Assembly (NCBI GenBank): GCA_937974195.1
Contig: CALJIC010000169.1
Coordinates: 1-64,000 of the forward strand
Length of the DNA stretch: 64,000 nt
DNA from: an uncultured Roseiflexaceae bacterium
GTDB taxonomy: Bacteria > Chloroflexota > Chloroflexia > Chloroflexales > Roseiflexaceae
Direction of reading: 5' to 3'
Shown here: piece after piece, positions 57,863-64,000 of the stretch
How the letters are laid out: the number at the start of each line of letters is the position of its first letter
Position numbering within the stretch: the stretch's first letter is position 1
Notes under the pieces: model-generated
The model's database searches: none
Seen by the model: only the letters and a program-made list of their open reading frames with translations
What the model was told of the DNA's origin: nothing
Made by a program: the position numbers and the translations under genes

Positions 57863-57891
57863 TTGCGCCCGCGCCGCACCTCTGGCATACT
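57863..57891 (+). promoter_or_regulatory. Promoter-like TTGCGC-N17-CATACT
   Basis: TTGCGC (57863-57868) and CATACT (57886-57891) with a 17-base spacer, 40 bases before the FGGY kinase ATG. It is similar in form to the predicted promoter at 4033. Confidence 0.45.
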
Positions 57892-57930
57892 CCTGGCTGC
57901 GAGCCGCACACTGAACGAGGCCACTGCACT

Positions 57931-59469
57931 ATGACCAGCATCGAACAGCGCCAGGCCGAGCCGCCGCTCATCCTCACCATCGACGTCGGGACATCGTCAG
58001 TGCGCGTCATGCTGTTCGACGCGCGCGGCAGGCCGGTGGAGGGGGTCGGCGCCCGCGAGAAGTACAGCGTCCGCCACGACGCCTCGGGCGCCGCCGAGGA
58101 CGACCCGGACGAGGCGCTGGCGCGCGTCGGGCGCTGCCTGGACGAGGCGCTGGCCGCCGCCGGGCCGCTGGCGGACGCGATCGGCGGCGTCGCGGTGGAC
58201 ACGCTGGTCTCGAACCTGCTGGGGCTGGACGCCGGCGGGCGGCCGATCACGCCGCTGATCACCTACGCCGACACCCGCAACGACGAGGACGCGGCGGCCC
58301 TCCGCCAGCGGCTCGACGAGCGCGAGACGCACCAGCGCACCGGCTGCCTGCTGCGCACGAGCTACTGGCCGGCGCGGCTGGCCTGGCTGCGGCGCACGCA
58401 GCCGGACGTGTTCCGGCGCGCCGCGCGCTGGGTCACGCTCGGCGAGTACCTCGAGCTGCGCCTGTTCGGCCGCTGCCGCGTGGCCTACTCGGTGGCCTCG
58501 TGGAGCGGGCTGCTCGACCGCCGCCGGCTCACGTGGGACGCGCCGCTGCTCGAGGCGCTGGAGGTCGCGCCGGAGCAGCTCTCGGAGCTCGTCGACGTCG
58601 GCGACCCGCTGGAGGGCCTGCTGCCCGAGTACGCCGCGCGCTGGCCGGCGCTGCGCGACGTCCCGTGGTTCCCGGCCGTCGGCGACGGCGCGGCGGCGAA
58701 CGTCGGGAGCGGCTGTGTGACGCCCGAGCGGGTGGCGCTCACGGTCGGGAGCACCGGCGCGCTGCGGGTGGTGCTGCCCGAGGTCGACCACGTGCCCACG
58801 GGCCTGTGGTGCTACCGGGTGGACGGTCGGCGGGCGCTGCTCGGCGGCGCCACCAGCGAGGGGGGGAACGTCTACTCGTGGGCCCGCCGCGCGCTTCAGC
58901 TCGGCCCGCAGGAAGAGGTCGAGGACGCGCTTGCGGCGCTGCCGGCGGACGGCCACGGCCTCACCGTGCTGCCGTTCTTCGCCGGCGAGCGCAGCCCCGG
59001 CTGGGCCGGCGACGCGCGCGCGACCATCCACGGCCTGACCCTCGGCACCACGCCGCTCCAGATCCTGCGCGCGGCGCTCGAGGCGGTCGCCTACCGCTTC
59101 GCGCTCATCGCCGAAGGGCTGTTCGAGGACCGGGCTGCCAGCGGCGACCAGCGGCGGCCGGGCGTGCCTTCGCCGGCCGTGCGCCCCGACTCGGTGACGC
59201 TAGTCGCCTCCGGCGGCGCGCTGCTCGCCTCGCCGGCCTGGATGCAGATCATCGCCGACGTGCTCGGGCGGCCGCTGGTCGCCTCCGCCGAGACCGAGGC
59301 GACGAGCCGCGGGGCGGCGCTGCTGGCGCTGGAGGCGCTCGGCGCCCTGCCGGACCTCGCGGCCGTCCCGGCGGCGACCGGCGCCGAGTACACCCCCGAC
59401 CCCGAGCGCCACGCGCTGTACCGCGAGGCGATCGAGCGCCAGCGGCGGCTGTACGCGCTGCTCGTCTGA
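57931..59469 (+). CDS. FGGY-family carbohydrate kinase (gluconokinase-like)
   Basis: 512 residues, full length. TIDVGTSSVRVMLFD is the N-terminal phosphate motif. ITYADTRNDEDA, GDGAAANVGSGC and TVGSTGALRVV form the hinge and adenosine regions. GERSPGW and VASGGALLASPAWMQIIADVLGRPL form the C-terminal signature, nearest to gluconokinases (GntK of FGGY type). Phosphorylation of gluconate or a related sugar acid fits the nearby FAH-family and PfkB genes. Its stop lies 4 bases from that of the convergent next gene. Confidence 0.9.
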   Translation: MTSIEQRQAEPPLILTIDVGTSSVRVMLFDARGRPVEGVGAREKYSVRHDASGAAEDDPDEALARVGRCLDEALAAAGPLADAIGGVAVDTLVSNLLGLDAGGRPITPLITYADTRNDEDAAALRQRLDERETHQRTGCLLRTSYWPARLAWLRRTQPDVFRRAARWVTLGEYLELRLFGRCRVAYSVASWSGLLDRRRLTWDAPLLEALEVAPEQLSELVDVGDPLEGLLPEYAARWPALRDVPWFPAVGDGAAANVGSGCVTPERVALTVGSTGALRVVLPEVDHVPTGLWCYRVDGRRALLGGATSEGGNVYSWARRALQLGPQEEVEDALAALPADGHGLTVLPFFAGERSPGWAGDARATIHGLTLGTTPLQILRAALEAVAYRFALIAEGLFEDRAASGDQRRPGVPSPAVRPDSVTLVASGGALLASPAWMQIIADVLGRPLVASAETEATSRGAALLALEALGALPDLAAVPAATGAEYTPDPERHALYREAIERQRRLYALLV

Positions 59470-59473
59470 GCCG

Positions 59474-62335
59474 CTACCGCTGCAGCAGCGGCAGCGCCAG
59501 CGTCGACGGGCGGGTGCTGAGCGTCTCGCGCGAGGCCCCCTGCCCGATCACCTCGATCTCGCTGAGCGCCGCGCGCGCACCCGGCCCCCCCGAGATGCCC
59601 GTCGCGCGGAACTCGATCCGGTCCACCGCCAGCGGCCGCGGCAGCCGCACGGTCGTGCTGCCGGCCGAGAGCGGCGCGATCGACTCGACCTGCTCGCGCG
59701 CAACCACCTCGCCGCCGAGCGAGAGCACCAGCTCGCCGCTCAGGCTGTAGTCGGCGGGAATGCCGGCCTGGCCCGGCTCGGCGCCGGTCAGCCGCACCTC
59801 CAGCACTGCCATGGGCAGGCTCCAGTCGAGGCGCAGCCAGGAGCCAACGCCCCCGGCCACCCAGGGCGGCGTCCGGTCGTGGAACACGCCCGCGGCGCCG
59901 GGCGCAGCCACGTAGCCGCGCCGGTCGGTCGCGCGCCGCGCCTCGCCGGAGCTCGCGGTCACCTGGGCCGCCGGCGCGATGTTCGTCCAGCCGTAGGCCG
60001 CCAGCGGGTCGGCGTCCAGCGATCCGCTGGCGTGGCCCATGTGGCAGCCCACGCAGAACACCCGCTGCCCGGCGCGCCCGGGCGAGTTGCCCTGCGCGAT
60101 CGCGATCGAGGCCCGGTTGCCGCCGCGCACCACCCGGCCCTCCGCGTCGCGCAGCACGATGAACACCGGCACGTCGGCCGGCGCCGATGCCACGAACCGG
60201 CCGTTCTCGTCCACCGGCACCGTCAGCCACTTCACCGCCCGCACCTGGTCGTCGGGCGCCTCGGCGCGGTAGGAGGCGCCGGTGAACTGGTTGGCGTCGA
60301 TGTAGATGTCGGCGTAGGCCACGCTGCCCGGCGGCGGCGAGTTGTTGACGAACGGCAGGCTCAGCGGCGGGTTGGCGTACACGTTCGCGTTCTCGATCCG
60401 CACCAACTCGACCTCGTCGATCGAGCGGCGGCTCCAGGTGTAGGCCGGCCGGCCCTCGCCGGTGAGCAGGCCGCGCGGCACGTTCCACTGCAGCGGGTCG
60501 TCGGCGGCCGGGGGCAGCCCCGAGTCGACCGGGAGGCGCCACTCGTTCGGGCCGTTCCCGACCGGCCGGGCGACGATCGGCACGGCGTCGAGCGCGTCGA
60601 AGTCCTCCAGGTCGCCCTCCAGCGGCACCTCCGCCAAATCGCTCCCGTCCGGCCGGATCACGTGCAGCGTGTAGCGAAGCGCCGTCCGCTGCAGCGTGAG
60701 CGTGTACTCGCGCCCGTCCTGCTGGAACCGGTAGAGAGCCTGCCGCGCGGGCTCCACCTCCGTGGAGGACTGCGAGAAGAGAATGCGGCCGTCCGGCAGG
60801 CCGGCCGGGCTGAGCGCGTAGGGCGGCCGCTGCGGCGAGTCCCAGCGCTGGCCGGCGATCGCCTCGGTCGTGTTGAAGCCGATCGCGTCGATCCCCGGCC
60901 GCGCGACCCGGATCCCGGTGTAGAACGTCGAGTGCGCCATGGTCGGGTCGCGCTGGCTGGTGTAGGCCACCAGCAGCCCGTCCTCGGTCGGCACCAGCGC
61001 CGGCTGCGCCGCGTTGTAGGTGTCCTGCCCGCTGTCATCGGTCAGGTACGAGTCGTAGCGCGGCGTCCAGGCGTAGCGGCGCATGTCGGTGCCGCTCACG
61101 TCGATGCTCATCAGGTGCCAGGTGTTCGGCGCGCCGCGGATCGGCGTCCCGTCGGCCAGGCGCCCGCGCGCCGGCAGGAAGGTGCGGTCGGTGTTGGAGT
61201 ACACCAGCGTCCCGTCGGGCAGCCGGTAGCCAAGCACCGGCTGCCCGACCACCACCGTCCGGCTTCCGCCCTGCGCGGCCGGCGTCGCCTGTGGCGCAGG
61301 GGGCGGCGTCGCCGGCACCGGCGTGGCGGTCGGCGGGCGGGGCGTCAGGCGCATCTCGGGCGGGCGCGCCGTCGGCCAGATGGTCGGCTTCGGCGTGGCC
61401 GTGGGCGGCCCGGACGGCACGGAGGGCGCCTCGGGGGCGCTCGCGGGCGCCGGGTCGCGCACAACCACCTCGCGCTCCACGGTGATCACCCGGCCCTGCT
61501 GGTCACGCGCCGGCTCGCTGCCGCTGCGGTTGTCGATCCGGCTGTAGATCCCCTTCTCGCTCGGCTGGTTGAAGTTGATCCACCAGCGGCTGAAGAGGAT
61601 GCGGCCGTCGGGCAGCGGCGTGGGGTGGAGCGCGCTCCCGCGCTCGGTGGTGATGCGCTGCATCCCCGTGCCGTCGGGGTTCACGACGTACAGGTTGAAC
61701 GTCGGCCGGCCGTCGTAGTGCGCCCGGCTCGGGTAGCGCGAGGAGCTGAAGACGATCCGGCCGTCGGCCAGGTAGGCGGGGAACAGGTCGTCGTAGTAGC
61801 TGTAGGCCTCCGCGTTCCCCAGGCCGTCTGGGATGCTGATGCTGCGGTCGCTGGTGGTGATCTGGCGCAGGCCCGTGCCGTCGACGCCGATCTCGTACAG
61901 CCGCCAGGAGAGGCGCGGGCGGTAGGCGAGCCCGCGGAACAGCTCGGGGCCGGTCGTGCCGGAGAAGACGATGCGGCGGGCGTCGAACGACACGTCCGGC
62001 GCCTGCAGGTCCCGCAGGCCGAGCGGGTTGAGCGGGTCGCCCGGCGGGCGGGCGGTGTCGATCAGCGTGCGCAGGCGGCCGTCCGGCTCGCGCACCATCA
62101 GCCGCGAGCCGGGGGCGAAGCGCTCCAGCCCGGCCGTCAGCTGCCCGGCTGGCCCGCGGTCGGCCGGGAAGATATAGTCGCCGGTGGTCATGCGCGACCG
62201 GGCGACGAAGACGATCGGCGGCAGGCCCTCGGCCGCGCGCGTGGGGCCAGCGGGAACGACGAGCAGCGGGATGGCCAGCGCGAGGGCGAGGGCGAAGAGG
62301 AGGAGGCTGTGGGCTCTGCGGCGCGCCAGTGGCAT
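59474..62335 (-). CDS. Exported single-heme, beta-propeller (PD40/TolB-like) protein with C-terminal discoidin-like domain
   Basis: 953 residues. Signal peptide (about 1-35). A first PD40-type propeller half (about 38-265) has repeated LPDGRILFS/ADGRIVFSSSR motifs. A Pro/Thr-rich linker (about 288-350) and further PD40 blades (about 360-570) follow. A HzsA-like domain ends in the heme c site CVGCH near residue 760. Residues about 790-935 resemble an F5/8 type C (discoidin) domain. The tail LALPLLQR recalls the VYLPLV motif of Chloroflexia exported proteins. It is likely an extracytoplasmic redox or binding protein. The partner is unknown. cggagacacg precedes the ATG. Confidence 0.8.
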   Translation of the reverse strand: MPLARRRAHSLLLFALALALAIPLLVVPAGPTRAAEGLPPIVFVARSRMTTGDYIFPADRGPAGQLTAGLERFAPGSRLMVREPDGRLRTLIDTARPPGDPLNPLGLRDLQAPDVSFDARRIVFSGTTGPELFRGLAYRPRLSWRLYEIGVDGTGLRQITTSDRSISIPDGLGNAEAYSYYDDLFPAYLADGRIVFSSSRYPSRAHYDGRPTFNLYVVNPDGTGMQRITTERGSALHPTPLPDGRILFSRWWINFNQPSEKGIYSRIDNRSGSEPARDQQGRVITVEREVVVRDPAPASAPEAPSVPSGPPTATPKPTIWPTARPPEMRLTPRPPTATPVPATPPPAPQATPAAQGGSRTVVVGQPVLGYRLPDGTLVYSNTDRTFLPARGRLADGTPIRGAPNTWHLMSIDVSGTDMRRYAWTPRYDSYLTDDSGQDTYNAAQPALVPTEDGLLVAYTSQRDPTMAHSTFYTGIRVARPGIDAIGFNTTEAIAGQRWDSPQRPPYALSPAGLPDGRILFSQSSTEVEPARQALYRFQQDGREYTLTLQRTALRYTLHVIRPDGSDLAEVPLEGDLEDFDALDAVPIVARPVGNGPNEWRLPVDSGLPPAADDPLQWNVPRGLLTGEGRPAYTWSRRSIDEVELVRIENANVYANPPLSLPFVNNSPPPGSVAYADIYIDANQFTGASYRAEAPDDQVRAVKWLTVPVDENGRFVASAPADVPVFIVLRDAEGRVVRGGNRASIAIAQGNSPGRAGQRVFCVGCHMGHASGSLDADPLAAYGWTNIAPAAQVTASSGEARRATDRRGYVAAPGAAGVFHDRTPPWVAGGVGSWLRLDWSLPMAVLEVRLTGAEPGQAGIPADYSLSGELVLSLGGEVVAREQVESIAPLSAGSTTVRLPRPLAVDRIEFRATGISGGPGARAALSEIEVIGQGASRETLSTRPSTLALPLLQR

Positions 62336-62400
62336 GTCGTGTCTCCGAAGCGGCGAGCTCCCTGTGGAGTATACGCGCCATCGCCGCTTCTGACAAGATC

Positions 62401-62527
62401 GTGACCAGGTGACCTGGTGACAAGGTGACAGGGTGACCTGGTGAAGGAGTCACCCGGCGTTTCTGGCATATCGCGATACGCTACGGGGTTCCAGCATCAC
62501 CCCGTCACCCCGTCACCCCGTCAACGG
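62401..62527. repeat. Opposed octamer arrays around a palindrome
   Basis: Six consecutive 8-base units of the form GTGACnnG (62401-62448) face about four 8-base units of the form GTCACCCC (62496-62527), which are the same octamer in reverse. Between them is the perfect palindrome TATCGCGATA (62469-62478). It lies between the heme protein gene and the stop of the FAH-family gene. Confidence 0.8.
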
Positions 62528-62528
62528 A

Positions 62529-63419
62529 TCACCTCCCGCCCCGCACCACCGGGTTGCGCAGCTCGCCGATCCCGTCGATGGCGATGATCACCTCGTCGCC
62601 CGCCTCGAGCGACACGTCGTCCGGCGGGACGATCCCGGTGCCGGTGAGCAGCACGACCCCGTCCGGGAACAGGTTGTCGCGCCCCAGGTAGCCGATCAGC
62701 TCCTCGTACGGGCGCACGATCTTGCCGGTGCTGATCTCCCCGGCGAACAGCTGGGCGCCGCCGCGCCGGATCTCGAGCCGCACCGTGAGCGCCCGCGGGT
62801 CCGCGATCGCGTCGCAGCAGGCGATCACCGGCCCGAGCGCGCAGCAGCGGGCGTACACCTTCGCCTGCGGCAGGTAGAGCGGGTTCTCGCCCTCGATGTC
62901 CCGCGAGCTCATGTCGTTGCCGATGGTGAAGCCCACCAGCTCGAGCGCCGGGTTCACCACCAGGCCCAGCTCGGGCTCGGGCACGTTCCAGCGCGAGTCC
63001 TGCCGCACCGCCACCGCCTCGCCCGGCCCGACCGTCCTGCTCGGCGTGGCCTTGAAGAAGATCTCCGGCCGCGGCGCGGTGTACACCCGGTCGTAGATGC
63101 CGCTCCCGGCCGACTCCTCCTCGCGCGCGACGCGGCTGCGCTCGTAGGTCACGCCCGCCGCCCACACCTCCTGCGCGTCGGTCGGCTTCAGCAGGCGCAG
63201 CCGGCCCTGCCCGCTGGCCAGCTCGGACAGCTGCGCCGCCGGCGCCGCCCCGGTCACCAGCTTCAGCAGCGTCTCGCCCAGCTGGTTGCCGTGCCCGGCT
63301 GACCAGCGCAGCAGGTCGGCCATCGTCGCCCAGCGCTCGGTGACATCGTACACAGCGCCGTCTCGGACCACGCCGATCCGCGCGCCGTCCTCGGATTCGC
63401 CAAACCGGCAGAGATACAT
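62529..63419 (-). CDS. Fumarylacetoacetate hydrolase (FAH)-family protein
   Basis: 296 residues. The C-terminal FAH domain (about 95-290) has the metal-binding EPELGLVV motif, IGNDMSSRDIEGEN, and KTPSRT-like substrate loop (FFKATPSRTVGPGE). It is close to 2-dehydro-3-deoxy-D-arabinonate dehydratase/FAH-type sugar-acid enzymes. A role in sugar-acid breakdown with the adjacent PfkB kinase is inferred. The ATG at 63419 has GGAG 7-8 bases before it. A longer in-frame start at 63461 would overlap the upstream kinase gene. Confidence 0.87.
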   Translation of the reverse strand: MYLCRFGESEDGARIGVVRDGAVYDVTERWATMADLLRWSAGHGNQLGETLLKLVTGAAPAAQLSELASGQGRLRLLKPTDAQEVWAAGVTYERSRVAREEESAGSGIYDRVYTAPRPEIFFKATPSRTVGPGEAVAVRQDSRWNVPEPELGLVVNPALELVGFTIGNDMSSRDIEGENPLYLPQAKVYARCCALGPVIACCDAIADPRALTVRLEIRRGGAQLFAGEISTGKIVRPYEELIGYLGRDNLFPDGVVLLTGTGIVPPDDVSLEAGDEVIIAIDGIGELRNPVVRGGR

Positions 63420-63450
63420 ACTGGTGCTCCGTCTTGGGGCGCAGCGCGCC

Positions 63451-64000
63451 CTACATGCCACCGCCGTCGTTTGGCCCGCGCCACAGCTGGCGCCCGGCGT
63501 CCCAGCGCCAGCCGAGGCTCCCCGGCTCCAGCCCGCGCCGCGGCCACCCCGCCGCGATGCGCTCGGCCGTCTCGGGCCAGCTCCGCACGCCGCTCACCGC
63601 GTCCGCGGCCTCCACGCTGCACGCGCCGACCGCGTTTGCGGCTATCAGCGCATCCTCGGGGCCGAAGCCGCGCAGCAGCCCCATCAGAAAGCCGGCGATC
63701 GTCGCGTCGCCGGCCCCCGTCGTCCCGGCGACCTCGACCGCGAAGCAGGGCGCCCACAGCTCCCGGTCGCTCCACGCCAGCCGGTCCGCCGGGGCGGCCC
63801 GCGCCATCCGCGAGAGCCGCTCGGCGCCGGCCGTGCGCAGGTACATGCCGCGGTGGCCGATCTTGAGGCCGACCACGCCGGCGCCGAGCGCGATCAGCTC
63901 CCCGGCGACCGAGGCCAGCAGCTCGGCCGTCACCGCTTCCACGAGCCCGCCCGGCGCGGCCGCCATGCGCTCGAACGTCGGCCGGTCCAGCGCCAGCAGC
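63451..64000 (-). CDS. PfkB-family carbohydrate kinase (5' part outside the window)
   Basis: The visible part is about the C-terminal 182 residues. The PfkB signature with catalytic Asp, GTTGAGDATIAGFLMGLL, is present, as is VVGLKIGHRGMYLRT. The frame stays open to the window edge, so the start lies beyond 64000. It phosphorylates a sugar or sugar acid (2-keto-3-deoxygluconate or fructose type). It is co-directional with the FAH-family gene, 31 bases upstream of it, as in a catabolic operon. Confidence 0.88.
   Translation of the reverse strand, partial: LLALDRPTFERMAAAPGGLVEAVTAELLASVAGELIALGAGVVGLKIGHRGMYLRTAGAERLSRMARAAPADRLAWSDRELWAPCFAVEVAGTTGAGDATIAGFLMGLLRGFGPEDALIAANAVGACSVEAADAVSGVRSWPETAERIAAGWPRRGLEPGSLGWRWDAGRQLWRGPNDGGGM

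Noticed and set aside
62401..62527. A replication origin from the octamer arrays
   Set aside because: No DnaA boxes, AT-rich tract, dnaA, parAB or rep gene is nearby; a binding array is as far as the evidence goes.

Overview
The window is about 64 kb of very GC-rich bacterial DNA, densely coding on both strands. I infer a member of the Chloroflexota, most likely class Chloroflexia. The evidence is the secreted proteins with a 'VYLP'-type motif and a characteristic N-terminal secreted domain, the two-gene glycine decarboxylase (gcvPA/gcvPB), the many palindromic intergenic repeats, and sigma-70-like promoters (TTGACA/TATAAT type) in otherwise GC-rich DNA. No rRNA, tRNA, CRISPR array or intact transposase was seen.

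Layout. 0.1-9.2 kb: a luciferase-like oxidoreductase fused to a UbiA/MenA-type prenyltransferase, a mannitol dehydrogenase, a lipoprotein hydrolase and two secreted proteins. 9.6-15.1 kb looks accessory: a broken ROK kinase gene, two aminoglycoside-phosphotransferase-like genes, an unknown membrane protein, a P-loop kinase remnant and an aldo/keto reductase. 15.3-20 kb is DNA maintenance: uvrA, an SSB-neighbour protein with a duplicated module, and ssb. 20.3-31.3 kb holds a small secreted protein, a membrane HD-GYP protein, a thiamine-diphosphate enzyme, a potassium-channel-like protein, tyrS, a hybrid histidine kinase coupled to a REC-HD-GYP regulator, and an M42 peptidase.

31.4-37.5 kb is a glycine cleavage operon on the minus strand, gcvT-gcvH-gcvPA-(degenerate kinase)-gcvPB. 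A tandem glycine riboswitch with a terminator hairpin precedes it, and a short MITE-like element lies before gcvPB. Upstream is a radical-SAM-like protein that has lost its cluster-binding cysteines. 38.6-51.5 kb carries signal peptidase I, tatA, obg and a surface-polysaccharide cluster: polyprenyl-phosphate sugar transferase, UDP-glucuronate decarboxylase-like enzyme, O-antigen ligase/polymerase-like protein, UDP-sugar epimerase, flippase-like membrane protein, two GT4 glycosyltransferases and a PAP2-like protein.

51.5-56.3 kb: a LacD-like aldolase, an alkyltransferase-like protein, and an FdhF/YdeP-type molybdopterin oxidoreductase coupled to fdhD. 56.3-64 kb: a Tat-exported glycoside-hydrolase-like protein, an FGGY sugar kinase, a large exported single-heme beta-propeller protein, a fumarylacetoacetate-hydrolase family enzyme, and a PfkB sugar kinase cut by the window edge. 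The last genes suggest sugar and sugar-acid catabolism.

The noncoding DNA is unusually structured: two-hairpin dispersed repeats, 'cacggagg' inverted and tandem repeats, octamer arrays, and short ends of the type aggacttacgcgg. I did not find a clearly new multi-gene system. The best leads are the fused oxidoreductase-prenyltransferase, the two apparently inactive enzyme homologues in and beside the gcv operon, and the SSB-associated duplicated-module protein.
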